Source of the DNA: Closterium sp. Naga37s-1
Taxonomy: Eukaryota; Streptophyta; Zygnematophyceae; Desmidiales; Closteriaceae
Reading direction: 5' to 3'
DNA length: 64,000 nucleotides
Assembly: GCA_947471745.1 (NCBI GenBank)
Contig: CANJKZ010000108.1
Coordinates: forward strand, 1,341,001 to 1,405,000
In this document: positions 32,349 to 43,724 of the stretch, piece by piece
Layout of the letters: each line of letters opens with the position of its first letter
How positions within the stretch are numbered: the stretch's first letter is position 1
Position numbers and translations under genes: made by a program
The notes under the pieces: model-generated
Seen by the model: only the letters and a program-made list of their open reading frames with translations
What the model was told of the DNA's origin: nothing
The model's database searches: none

Positions 32349-33867
32349 ATGGTAGGCCACGAGGCCGAAGCAGGCGTAGAGGATATCTTGCTAGCGAGAG
32401 AGGCTAGTATTCGGGCACGCCACACGGCTGGCGAGTTCGGCGAGGCTCCCTTGGAGGTGATGCTCCTTGACACTCGTGCGCAGTGGGCGCGCGAGCACCC
32501 TCCCCGACCTGAAGCAGACGGTGCGTCCGCCTCTTCCCGACCCGTGCACAATGAAGGCGGCGACGACGAGCCGACGTCGGTGGCCAAGCTGGCAACAAGG
32601 GCACGAGGGTGACTCGTGGAGTAATCACTACCGCCGACGGCAGGCGCGAGGGCTGCGGTCGACGGCGGCTGCAGGCAGCTCCCAAGGCGACGTCGGTGGA
32701 CGAAGTCGCTCACCCTGCAGAGTGGAGTCGGGCCGACGTCGGCGACCCACTTTTCGGCTGGTCGGGACGGAGGGATTGCGCCGGCGTACGGCTACTTCAA
32801 GTTTTCGCCGGACAAAATCACCGTGCCAAGCTGCTGGAAGGTCGACATGACCTCTTGACATGGACGGGGTCGATTGAGCCCCACCTGGAGATTGCCGGAC
32901 TGAAGAAGTTCGTCGACGACGACGTGCTGGCGCCTGACGAGGAGGACGCCGAGCTCTGGTCAGAGTTCCGCGCTGCTCACCTGCTGACCTTCATGGTCAT
33001 TTTGCTGTGCTTCACGCCAATGATGCAGGTCGCCTCGAAGCCGTGCCGACTTCGGGTGGACGCCAGCCACCAAGCATGGCAATCCATAATGAGGACGTAC
33101 AAGTCGACCGACGACTTGTACATCGGCCAACTGGAGCAGCGCCTAATCAACATCAGGATGGGAGCGCAGGAGCCAGAGACCGAGTACGGCGGATTTTGGT
33201 CGACCTACGGATGGTCGGCGTCGACTACTCGGTGGCGTCCTACGTCACGAATGTCGTCAAGGGTCTCTCGATAAGCTACAACCTGATGCGCCGGCTGCTG
33301 GCGATGCCCGGCGTGCGTGAGTCACTCAACGAGGACTCGTTGTCGAGCCACATCATCAACGACGAGTTCATGCAGGAGTCAGAGCGGCCCACAGAGCTCC
33401 TTCCGCAGGCGAATTACGTCGCCCCGACGAAGCAAGGACGTCAGCAGGGGCAACGTGGGAAGTCGGGCGGAGGTGGTAGCGGAGGTGGGAAGTCGACGTC
33501 AAGGACACTGACCACCTCTCCTACGACTGTCCCAACCGCGAGGAATCCGACGACAACGACCACGTCAACATCAGGACAACAAGCTGCGCAAGGAGAAGGA
33601 TGCGTCGAAGCAGACGTCGACGGCGAAGGACGCCGACTCCTCCAGCGGCAACGCACGGGGCGATGGAGCGGCCTCGTGCTCGATGGTCGGCGTGGTGGAG
33701 CCGACGATCTCGCTGGCGCCGGAGGCCGGCGAGGACTTCAAGGCGGTCGCCGCCGGTGTGCACGCAAACCCGACGGTGGTGCTGCTCGACAGCGGCTGCT
33801 CCCATCATCTGATGGGAACGAAGGAGGCCTTTGTAGACATGCAGCCGAGCGGCGACGTGTCGGATGC
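32349..33867 (+). mobile_element. Ty1/copia gag-protease fragment, several frameshifts
   Basis: Gag-like frames start at 32349 (MVGHEAEAGVEDILLAREAS) and include LLTWTGSIEPHLEIAGLKKF, YIGQLEQRLINIRM and ASYVTNVVKGLSISYNLMRR, spread over three frames. A zinc-knuckle remnant (LSYDCPN) and a protease motif (LLDSGCSHHLMG at about 33787) follow. Coding stops abruptly at 33867, where the purine-rich tail of the gypsy element begins. It probably belongs to the same element as the reverse transcriptase fragment at 42.1-43.6 kb, split by later insertions. Confidence 0.7.
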
Positions 33868-34810
33868 CATAGGCCTCTACCTCCTTTGCTGCCCTTTCTC
33901 CATGTGAGAGGGTGACCTCCCACCCTTTTGCTCCTTAGTTCCCTCTTCTTCACTCTCTTGTAACCTTTCCTTCTGTCCCTCCCTTCTGCTCCTCTGTTCC
34001 CCTCCCTAGGCCCGTGCTCCTCCAGTCGTATTACCCACTCGAAAAATCCCCTGATCTAACGACAGTCTCCTCTTTCTCTGGCTGGCTCTGCTAGGAAGAT
34101 AGCACCCACCATTCCACTATGTTGAGAAAACAAACAAACAAACAAGCAAGGAGTTCAGAGCAGGCTAGCTACCTATGTACAGTGCAAATCTGGGCTAGCT
34201 ACTGACTTCTTGCAGAGGGCGTGGGGTGAGGCGAGGACCTGCACACACACGCCAACATCAAGCACATCCAGCAGGCAAACACACACCATCCGACATGCAC
34301 TTCATCTCAACCGCGCAATCAGCCCACATATGTACAAACATGATCTGCACCGTCCGTGCTTCTTGGCTTGTGACCTCCCTTGTCAATCATCTCCACGGTC
34401 ACCTTGCTTCACGTGAAACCCCCATCCTGACTGCCATCATTGTACACGCGGGGCGTCTGCATTCCTTCCCGCACCAGCTCGATTACCCCCACGCTGCATT
34501 TCTCCAGCAGTCACTCCCGAATGCCCGTCGCTACTTCGCTGCACGCCTTCCCGATATCGTACTTCGTGCTACACCGTCTACACCTCATGTCATGCGGAAA
34601 AGAAACTATACTCTTTCTTGTTTCGTGTGACAGCTGTCGGATGCCATAGGCCTCTACCTCCTTTGCTGCCCTTTCTCCATATGAGAGGGTGACTTCCCAC
34701 CCTTTTGCTCCTTAGTTCCCTCTTCTTCACTCTCTTGTAACCTTTCCTTCTGTCCCTCCCTTCTGCTCCCGTGTTCCCCTCCCTAGGCCCGTGCTCCTCC
34801 AGTCGTATTA
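33868..34810 (-). repeat. 3' end of the gypsy element with a repeated purine-rich tract
   Basis: A segment of about 170 bp (33868-34036) recurs at about 34636-34808. On the - strand it is very purine-rich, like a polypurine tract, and ends ...GGCATCCGACA. Between the copies (34037-34635) lies unique sequence that may be an LTR starting TGTCACACGAAAC. I cannot identify the matching 5' LTR. Confidence 0.5.
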
Positions 34811-37800
34811 CCCACTTGCCCCCTTCCGGGACCTGCCTGGCTCCTGCTGCTGGTCGTGAGGAACACCTTGCATCTTGCTCCCTGTCGCTCGCGCCACATT
34901 TGTCACGTGATCATCACGCTGCTCGCCCTCCTCCGACTCCAGCACCAGCACCCCTGAGGGCTTCACCTCCTTCACCACCCAGCGTTCGGCTGATAGCCCT
35001 ATGTCCAGTGTGTCTTTCCTCGTCTTCCGGATGTACACTTCGGTACCGCTCTCCACCGGCTTCCCCTTTCCCTTCCCTGTCTGCAGAAGCCTTTGCTGGT
35101 ACCGTTTTGCGTCCCTCAGCTATGCCGTATGCAGATTTTCAAGCGCTGCTGGCATGATCTTCTTCAAATACCTGGCCCTGCAGTCCGCCAGAGCTGCCCA
35201 CTTCTCGGGGGATCCAGCCCTGACCACTTCGGTTAGCACCTTAGGAGCTCCCACAGGCAGCAGCAGCTCCTTCCCGTACAGCAGGTAGTATGGCGAGTAG
35301 TCCCGTAGCGCAGCTTGCTTACTGAACCGATACCCTGCTACGACCCAGTGCAGCTCCTGGTCCCAATCCCTCTTGTGCCCTTCTCCATGGGCGCGTAATC
35401 CCTTCTTGACCGTCTGCACCATCCGTTCTGTTAACCCGTCAGCCTGCGGGTGGTACCTTGACGTCCGTCGGTGCGTGATGCCCACTCTATTCAGCAGCTG
35501 ATCAAATGCCCCTTTGAATTCCGTGCCCTGGTCTGTCAGGACCTCCCCGCACGCCCCGAAGCGCGTGAGCACCTGGTCTGTGAATGCCTCGGCAACCAGT
35601 TCTGAGCTTTTGCTGCTGAGCGCCCGCACCTCCACCCACTTAGATACGTGCTCGATCATCACTAGCACGTACCGCTTGTTCTTGCGACTCAGCGGCAATT
35701 CCCCAGCCAGGTCAAGAGACCACTGATATCCCAGCCCGCGGATGGGCAGTGACTGCAGTTCCTGCTGCTCTCTCTCCAGGTTCGCCTTGTTCCGGCTGCA
35801 CAGCTCACAGTCTGCCACTACCTCTTTCACGTCTCGCTGTAGCCCGGCCCACCACCACCCTGTGGTGAGCAGCTGCGCTGTCCGCACATGCCCGTAGTGC
35901 CCCAGCTGGCCATGCACTTTCTCGATCAGTGCCCGCCTCTGTTCTGGCGCTGGCACCAGCTTCCATCCGTCCTTGGTGGTCACCTGCAGTTGATTCTGGT
36001 ACCACCGATAGTGCCTGCCTCGCGCCCGCGCTCTCTCGCCCACGTCCTCCTCCGCCTCTGTCTCTCCTTTGACCCACTGCAGCACCGTTGCGTCCTCCCA
36101 GACATCCTCCGGCCCCTTGCCTCGGTGCTTCGTCTCTTCCGTCTCTCGCAGTCCGCTGGCCAGCGCCACGAGGCAGGCTGATGGCGAGCCTTCTTCAGGT
36201 GGCGGCGGGTTCCTTGAGAGCCCGTCCATGTGCTGGAGTGTCTTCCCCGGTCGATGCCGTATCTTGAACTCGTACTCTTGCAGCCGCATTGCCCACCTCG
36301 CATTTCTTCCGGTGAGCGTATGGTTTGTCATCAGCCACGTCAGGGGCTGATGGTCGGTCACCAGAGTGAATGGGCTGCCATGTAGATATACTCGGAAATG
36401 GTCCACGGCCCAAACCGCGGCCGGCCCTTCGCCTTCGTAGGAGCTGTAGTTGGCCTCGGTGGGGCTGCAGCTCCTGCTGGCGAATGCCACGACCCTCTCT
36501 CCCCGTTCCGTCTCTTGGCACAGCACGGCTCCCATGCCCAAGCTGCTCCAGTCCGTGTAGAGGACAAATGGCTGATCTCTCCTGGGCAGGACCAGCACTG
36601 GCCCCGTCTTGACAGCCCCGAGCAGGTCCTGCAGCGCCGCATCCTCCTGCTCTCCCCATTTCCACGCATTGCTCTCCTTCAGGAGCTGATTCAGCAGGCT
36701 GGCCCTCTTGCTGAAATTTGGCACGAACCGCCGGTAGTAGTTGAGAAACCCCAGTATCGCCCTCAGCCTGCTGCGGTCCGTCGGTACTGCCACTTTGTCC
36801 AACACCGCCACCTTGGCCTCCTGGATGGACAGCGTCCCGTCGGAGACCTCGAAGCCCAGGTACTTCACGGTTTCCTCCCCGAACTCACACTTGTTCGGGT
36901 GACAGGTCAGCCCCGCGTTCATGATCGCCCCCAGCACTCTCTCCACGTCCGCCACGTGCGATGCTGCGTCTTTGCTGAAGATGACGACGTCATCGATATA
37001 GCAGGCCGCGCAGTCGATTCCCCTCAGGATGGTATCCATCGCTTGTTGGAAGATCGCGGAGGAATTCCGCATTCCAAACGGCATCCCGTTCCATTCCCAG
37101 AGCCCATCCACTCCGTGAAACTCCGTCTTGGCACGATCTTCTTCCCGGATCTGGATCTGGTTGAAGCCTTGCCTCAGGTCCAGCGTGCTGAACACGGTTG
37201 CGCCCACCAGTTTATCGAATATTTCTTCTGGCGTTGGCATGGGGTACCGATTTGCCTTCGTGATCTTGTTCAGGTCTCGGAAATCCCCGCACATGCGCCT
37301 GGAGAGGATCTCCCCCGTTGCGTCCTTTCGTGCGGCGACCACTGTTGCTGCGGCATACTCCGACGTGGAGCGCCGTATCAGGCCGGCCTCATACAGCTCC
37401 TTGCACTTCTCCTTACACACCTCCTCGTCCGCCCTGGTCATCCGCCGCTTCCGCTGGAAAGTGGGAGTGTCTGACGTCAGCTCTATCTTCATTTCTCCAA
37501 TCCTGCTCCTGCCCAACTCCTTCAACGTATAGGCGAAGGCCCTCCGGTGCCGCCTCAACATCTGCCTCATACGATCGGCTTCCTCTGCTGCCAGCGCCGT
37601 ACCCACTGTCCATGACTCCTCTTCGCTTCCCGATCCCGCGGCAGCATGCTCTGTGGGGGCATCCCGTTTTGTTGCTTCCAGCGCCATGAAGAACTGCATG
37701 CAGCTCCGCTTCGCCAGGCGGCTGCGGATCGCGACACGCTCCTCATCTCCAGGGGGGCACCCATTCTTTCTGGCCTCCTCCTCACTGTCCAGTAATGCTT

Positions 37801-39112
37801 CCAGCTTTCGCGTCTCCGCGTTCAGCCTATCCTGAGCTTCGCTGTTCTCTCCGCTCCCCTCGGCCCACCATTCCTTTTCTTCCACCCTCGTGTCCATGTC
37901 CCACAGCAGCAGTTGCACCTCCACGGTGTGTAGCAGCCACTCCATGGCTTGCACGTCCATCCCTTGTCCCAATTCCCGCCGTCGCTCCCACTCTCTGACT
38001 CCTGGTGCTGCCGTTGCCCCCGGCAGGAAGCCCATGGCTAGCTCCCGCTCCAGCGCCGTCGGTTCTTCCCATTCTCTGGTCCTCAGGTTCTTGACCATGC
38101 CAGGCCCTGGCACCCCTCCCTTCTTCTGGAACGCATGCGAGCCGTAGTGTGACACCAGGGTGGGCCATGCCTGCCTTGGCTGCCCAGGCTCGTTGCACGG
38201 GTAGTGCGCGGGGTGGTCTGGGTACTGCACTGGCGCCTCTTCCCGGTTCGGTTCAAGGATGTCTCTCACCAACCGCCCTGCCGGCCTCTCCAGCTTGGAC
38301 AACTCCAGCCTCGACCTTCCTTCTGAAATGCCGTTCTGCCAATACCTCCGGTCTCGATGCCCCCGGGACCCTGCCTGCGCAGCATCCAGAGCCACTCCTG
38401 CCCCCAACACTGAGGTCACGCGCCGATGCATTGCTCGCACCCGCTCCCTTGGGTCCGCCGCGAAGTTGAGGTTCTCCAGCACGTACAGATACTCTCCATG
38501 CTGCCGGTGAACCATCTTCACGATCCGCACCAAGTGCTCGAATAGGGCCGTCCTCTCATCGTCCATGCCCATTCCCAGTCCAGCCCAGGACACTCCCTGA
38601 CACTCCCACCCGGCGATAAACACGTCCACTCTTCCCCATGCTTCCACTCGGACCTCGGTTATCTCCTGCACCTCATGCACTGCGCCTTCCCAGTTTCCCT
38701 CCGTGGAACCGTCCAGGATTTGCCCCGAGTATGTCCGCCTGAGCAACTCCACGTGGTGCCTCACCATATCTTGCACTCTTGGATTCGCTTCCACGTAGGT
38801 CCATTTTTCGATTGTCCACCCCTTAGTGCCGCTGCTAGCCCCGTCCCCAGTCCTCCGAAGAGTTCTAGCATACGGATTGGTTTCAGCAGGATCCGCTTGT
38901 CCAATACTTCTCCGGGTATGACCTCCTTCCTTTCCGCCCACACTTCCCTTTGCCTGCGCACTTGCAGCTCCTCCTCCGCCTCGTACCAGCTCATTTCCCC
39001 AAGCTGGTTTTCCAGGTCCACCATGCGAACCTGGTATGCGGCCTTGGGTTCTTGGTACATGAAACGTATGGGCAGCGTACCCCTTGGTCCCCTCGGGTCC
39101 CAGAATTGCGGG
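34811..39112 (-). mobile_element. Ty3/gypsy element with a C5-DNA methyltransferase domain fused to pol
   Basis: On the - strand one frame is open from 39229 to 35120; after an in-frame TAG it continues to about 34811. Domain order: cytosine methyltransferase (motif I ELFGGLGTG at about 38870, in a second frame one base away; motif IV GWECQGVSWAG at about 38610; motif VI LENLNF; motif VIII HRDRRYWQN; motif IX-X ERELAMGFLPG and RRELGQGMDVQ at about 37950). Then a reverse transcriptase (YIDDVVIF at about 36990), RNase H (LYTDWSSLGMGA, LVTDHQPL), an H2C2 zinc finger (CELC) and a DDE integrase (SLDLAG, LTDQGTEF, HPQADGLTERM). Gag, protease and the 5' LTR are missing because a copia LTR abuts at about 39115. 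Intact RT-to-integrase coding suggests a recent insertion. The methyltransferase could modify element or host DNA. Confidence 0.85.
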
Positions 39113-39118
39113 CGATAC

Positions 39119-39260
39119 AATGTCAAACTTATATGTTGCATGTTGTGTAGGCTGTAGTGGGGTAGCCCAAATTGGGTACAACCCAATTAGGGTTAGTACT
39201 TGTACCCATCTTGCTGCTAGTTCATTCATTCCTGCTCGTTGGTTTCTAACATGGATTCAG
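39119..39260 (+). mobile_element. Ty1/copia LTR and primer binding site (left)
   Basis: TGTCAAAC near 39120 starts an LTR that shares GTAGGCTGTAGTGGG, TTGTACCCA and TAGTTCATTCATTCCT with 43757-43886. It is followed by TGGATTCAGAGC, matching the copia primer site TGGTATCAGAGC. The 5' end of the LTR seems cut by about 20 bp relative to the right copy. Confidence 0.7.
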
Positions 39261-39981
39261 AGCAGGTCCTCTCCTAGGACCGATTTTTTTTAGGGCCCAT
39301 CGAATCGCGCTACCCCACACGTCGCGCTGCCCTGTTAGCGCCGTGCTGCCCTGCCCTGCCCTGCATCGCGCTGCCCCGCGCACGCCCTGCCTTGCGTTGC
39401 GCCGCCCGCGCACGCCCTGCCCTGCGTCGCGCTGCCCGCGCACGCCCTGCCCTGCGTCGCACCGCCCGCGCACGCCCTGCCCGCGCGCCGCTTGCCGCCG
39501 CGCCGCGCCGCCCTGCCCGCGCGCTGCTCGCCGCCGCGCGCCCTGTCCTGCCCGCGCGCTACTCGCCGCCGCGCACCCTACCCTGCCCGCGCGCCGCTCG
39601 CCGCCACGCCGCCCTGCCCGCGCGCTGCCCGCCGCCGCGCCGCCGCCCTGCCCGTGCGCCGCTCGCCGCAGCGCCGCCGCCCTGCCCGCTCGCTGCTCGC
39701 CGCCGCGCGCTCTGCCCTGCCCACGCGCCGCTCGCCGCCGCGCCGCCCTGCCTGCGCGCCGCCCTGCCCTGCCCGCACGCCGCTCGCCGCCGCGCCGCTA
39801 GCCGCCGCGCCGCCCTGCCTGAGCGCCGCTCACCGCCGCGCCGCCCTGCCCTGCCCACGTGCCACCCTGCTGGCTGCTGCCCTGCTCTGATCTGCCTGTG
39901 CGCTGCCCTGCTGGCCGCTGCCCTGCCTTGCCCTGCCTGCATACTGCCCTGCTGCTAGCGCGCCCGCCTGCCCTGCCCGCT
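39261..39981. repeat. GC-rich leader of the copia element
   Basis: After CTAGGACCGATTTTTTTTAG comes about 650 bp of degenerate CGCCGCGCCGCCCTGCCC-type repeats up to the gag ATG. Similar but different repetitive leaders follow the other copia LTRs here (31.3 and 43.95 kb), so low-complexity leaders are a family feature. Open frames through it are compositional artefacts. Confidence 0.7.
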
Positions 39982-41376
39982 ATGGCAAATCTCAGCGTCC
40001 TCACCTTCGATCCTAAGGGCCGCCCCATAGAGTTCGATGCGTGGCTCGATGACTTACAGCTGTTCCTACTGAGCGATTCTAGGGACGGCGTTTCGCTGTT
40101 TGACCTCACGTCTGGAGCCTCTCTCGCCCCTCCTGCCACAGCTGACAGTGCGACTCGCTCACAGTGGCTTACCCGTGACGTTGCTGCTCGCCCAGCCGTT
40201 CGCAACCACCTGCCGTTAGCCGAACGCGCCCACTTCGGACAGCACAAGACTGCTAGAACCCTGTACGATGATGTACTCGCTCGTTACTCCTCCCCGGCCA
40301 CTGCTTCTTTAGGCCGTCTTCTGCTGCCCTACCTGTTTCCCGAGCTGTCCGCCTTTGCCACAGTTGCCGACCTAGTCACTCACCTTCGCACTAGTGACAC
40401 TCGCTATCGCGCCGCGCTTCCCGCCGAGTTCCTCGCCAAGAACCCCCCTCCCATGTACATCACTCTCTACTGCATCGTCACCCGCCTTCCTGACTCTCTT
40501 AGCGCAGTCAGGGACCTCTTTCTCGCCCTTGACCCCACAGACCTCACTGTCGACCTGCTCGAGAAGCACCTCCTTGCAGCTGAGACTAGAATAGTCGCTG
40601 TAGGCACTTCTCGTGGCACTCCTCGCACTCCCTTCTTTGAGGGGTGTTCGCCCTCCCCCCTTATCCCCTCAGTCGCTTCTGCTGCAGCTGTTGACTACCT
40701 TCGTGCTGAGGAGGTAGGAGCTGCGTCTGCTCCTAGTGGGAGGCGCCGCAGCGGTAGGGGCAAGGGAGGCAGGGGTGGTGGGGGTGGCAGCGGTGGAGGC
40801 GGTGGTGGTGGGGGCGCTGGAGGCGGTGGAGGTGGCGGTGGTGGCGGAGGGAGTGGTGGTGGGGGTGGAGGTGGTGGTGGCAGCAGTGGGAGTGGTGGTG
40901 GCGGCAGTGGTGGCGGCAGTGGGAGTGGCGGCGGTGGCAGTGGTGGCGGCAGGGGTGGTACCGGTCAGAGGGGAGGCTTTGGCGGTGGTCAGAGGCAGCA
41001 GCAGCAGAGTCAGAGTGAGACCCCTTCGCCCCAGGAGCTTCGTGCTCAGCGTGGGGCGTCTGGTGGTAGTGTTCACTGCCAGTACGTCATTCGCACAGGT
41101 GACCGCACTAGTCAGACATGCGGGAAGGTTGGTCACACACAGTCCCGCTGCTTCTCCCATCTTAACGATGCCTTTCGCGCAGAGTTTCCCGACGCGACTG
41201 AGCTCCCCCGCTGGGCGGAGCTGCTAAGGCGGGGCGTGGATATCTTTGCTCTTTACTATGATGCCATCCTTGCTGCCATGTATGCATTGACTGTTAGTGC
41301 TGAGGGTGACTGTTACCTGTATATGCCGCCTGACCCAGGTATAGAGGGTATATGCCGCCTGCCATGTATGCATTGA
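39982..41376 (+). CDS. gag: Ty1/copia Gag
   Basis: The 464-aa frame from the ATG at 39982 begins MANLSVLTFDPKGRPIEFDAW, a typical copia Gag start (retrotransposon nucleocapsid-type fold with VRDLFLALDP-type helices). A roughly 70-residue Gly/Ser-only linker precedes a zinc-knuckle-like CGKVGHTQSRC. It would package element RNA. The frame ends after an 86-bp offset direct repeat (41278-41311 and 41364-41397) that separates Gag from the protease frame. Frames upstream of this ATG are leader. Confidence 0.8.
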   Translation: MANLSVLTFDPKGRPIEFDAWLDDLQLFLLSDSRDGVSLFDLTSGASLAPPATADSATRSQWLTRDVAARPAVRNHLPLAERAHFGQHKTARTLYDDVLARYSSPATASLGRLLLPYLFPELSAFATVADLVTHLRTSDTRYRAALPAEFLAKNPPPMYITLYCIVTRLPDSLSAVRDLFLALDPTDLTVDLLEKHLLAAETRIVAVGTSRGTPRTPFFEGCSPSPLIPSVASAAAVDYLRAEEVGAASAPSGRRRSGRGKGGRGGGGGSGGGGGGGGAGGGGGGGGGGGSGGGGGGGGGSSGSGGGGSGGGSGSGGGGSGGGRGGTGQRGGFGGGQRQQQQSQSETPSPQELRAQRGASGGSVHCQYVIRTGDRTSQTCGKVGHTQSRCFSHLNDAFRAEFPDATELPRWAELLRRGVDIFALYYDAILAAMYALTVSAEGDCYLYMPPDPGIEGICRLPCMH

Positions 41377-41382
41377 CTGTTA

Positions 41383-42140
41383 GTGCTGAGGGTGACTTTA
41401 CTAGGTGCTAGTGAGTCTGCTCTCTCTGGTACTGCGCCTGCTGAGGCCTTGCACACCTTCACGCTTGACTCAGGTGCTTCCCGCTGTTTCTTTCGCGACA
41501 GTACCACAGTCACACCGCTCCCTGCACCTGTTGCTGTCTCTTTGGCTGACCCCTCTGGGGGCCCAGTCCTTGCACGTTCCTCCACTGTTCTCCCGTGTCC
41601 GGCGGTTCCGTCTGGCTCACTATCAGGTCTTCACCTCCCCTCGTTCTCTACGAACTTGGTGAGCAACGCCGTCCTTCAGGATGTATGGGCTGACACCTTT
41701 ACTCCAGGAGGACGGCGTGTGGCGATCTGTACATGCTCCCGGACTGGCCGGCACCTGGCCACGTTCACTCGTCGGCCTGGGTCGAGTCTGTACACACTGA
41801 CTACTGAGCCTCCTCAGGTAGTTGCGTCAGGTCAGGTCAGCTAGCGGCCCCCTGCTCGTGTCGCGCCCTGACGCACCAGACCCTCCTTTGGCACCACCGC
41901 CTTGGTCACCCCTCAGTGCAGCGCCTTCGTGGCATGCACTCCCGTCTCTTTGTCTCTGGTCTTCTCAGGTTTCTGCCTCCCCTCTCACCCTCGCCTGCCC
42001 CTCTCTGCCTTCCCTATGTCAAGGGGCGGCAGCGTGCCACTCCTCACTCCTCCTCGTTTCCCCCGACGACTGCTCCCCTGCAGACTCTCCACATGGACGT
42101 GTGGGGCCCAGCCCGCGTCCGTGGACAGGGCCGCGAGCGC
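41383..42140 (+). mobile_element. Ty1/copia protease and start of integrase, truncated
   Basis: The protease motif LDSGASRCFF (about 41470) lies in a 153-codon frame. After frame changes, LHMDVWGPARVRGQGRERY (about 42085-42140) marks the start of the integrase core (D of the DDE triad). The expected continuation is replaced by unrelated copia reverse transcriptase sequence, so the element is broken here. Confidence 0.7.
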
Positions 42141-43590
42141 TATGGAGTCTCCTTGCGAACGGCACGTGGGAGCTGATTGAGCGTTAGCGCGGAGTGAACA
42201 TGATGAAGAACCACTGAGTGCTGATAATCAAGTATGCGTCGACGACACGGTCGCTTGGGAGAAGGCGCGCTTGGTCGTGAAGGGCTTCACTCAGGCTATG
42301 GCGCCGACTACGACGAGACGCACGCGCCGGTTGGGAGCTATGTCACGCTGAGGATCTTCCTCAACATCGTCGCCGTCCTCGACCTACACCTGATGCAGCT
42401 TGACATGAAGAACGCCGGACTAATACGAGGACGGGATCGGCCGCATATGCAAACGGTTGAAGAGCATGCACGGGCTGAAGCAGTCGCCGTTGCTGTGGTA
42501 CTCAGCACCGACGCCGTTTTGACTGGCGCCGGCGGGAGCAAGAGCCAAGTCGATGATTATCTCTACTTCAAGGTCGCCGACGTCGGAGTGGCGTGCTGGG
42601 TGCTCGTCTACGTCTACGACCTGCTCGCCGCCTGCAGCAGCACCGCGATGCTGAAGGAGCTGCGCGAGCTTCTGGAGGCCGCCTTCGAGCTGCGCGAGAT
42701 TAGCCTGGTCGAGAAGTATCTCGGGCTGGAGATTGTGCGCGACCGACCTGCGCGGAAGTTGTGGCTCCACCATCAGGCCTACGTCGACAAGCTGCGCAGG
42801 CGCTTCATCGACGAAGAGCACACCGGGCGAGTTCCGAAGACGCCAGTCTCCGTCGATGCCTACGCCGAGCAGACGTAAGATGACAGGGAGTTTCAGTCGC
42901 GCGAGGAAGAGGAGTACCAGCAGAAGGTCGGCTCGCTCCAGTTCGCCGCCACGACGACAAGGCCCAACATCGCCTTCGCGTGTAGCAAGCTGGGGTCCGG
43001 CCTGACCGTGCGGAGCGACCAGCACTGGCGTGAGGTCGACCGCTGCCTAGCCTACCTCGCCGACACCCGTGACGCCGCCCTAGAGTTCGGCGGCGGACCT
43101 ACGTCGCAATGCCTTGTCGGCTTCGCGGACGACGACGACGCCGGCGACAAGAAGACGCGCAGTAGCACAAACGGCTACGTTTTCGTCTTCGGCGGCGCAG
43201 CAGTCTCCTGGACGCGCTGTCGTTGACCGAGCCAGAGTACATCGCAGCCACTGAAGCCGGGAAGGAAGCAAGAGGACTTCGCTTCCTCCTTGCCAAGTTC
43301 CAGCTGCTTGACTCAGGGACGCCAGCCGTCTTGAACGTGGACAATTAGTCGGCCATCGCGGTTGTTGAAGGCTTGGGGCTCAAGGGAAACCTCAAGCACA
43401 TAGAGCGACGCTACGTCTGGCTCCAGTAGATGGTGAAGCGCGGGAAGATTGCGCTGAAATACATCCCGACCACCGAGCAGCCGACTGACTTCCTGAGGAA
43501 GGCGCTGCACTTCCTGGCCTTCAACCGGTGCTCCGTCGCAGTCAGCCAAGTCCGTCTGGCCGACGTCTGCGACTTTGATGACGACGTGCA
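42141..43590 (+). mobile_element. Degenerate Ty1/copia reverse transcriptase/RNase H fragment
   Basis: Starts at LLANGTWELIER (frame-shifted) and includes ARLVVKGFTQ, DETHAPVGSYVTLR, LHLMQLDMKNA, VYVYDLLAACSS, EKYLGLEIVRD, RPNIAFACSKL and DKKTRSSTNGYVF, interrupted by stops and frameshifts. The YVDD box reads YVYDL, so the enzyme would be dead. It ends at stops near 43590. Codon usage (GTCGACGACGAC) resembles the gag-protease fragment at 32.3-33.9 kb. Confidence 0.75.
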
Positions 43591-43724
43591 GTAGTAGTTG
43601 CCGTGTCCTTCTACACGGCTTGTGCAGTGACCGACATGCTGGTGTGCACGCCGAATTTATCCCATTGTACTCTATCCCTTTGGGTTCTGGGTGGACCTAG
43701 TGTGTGGGTGCCCAATCTTGAGCT

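Noticed and set aside
39300..39975. Ala/Arg/Pro-rich open frames on both strands
   Set aside because: They are the low-complexity copia leader between primer site and gag ATG; no frame is favoured.
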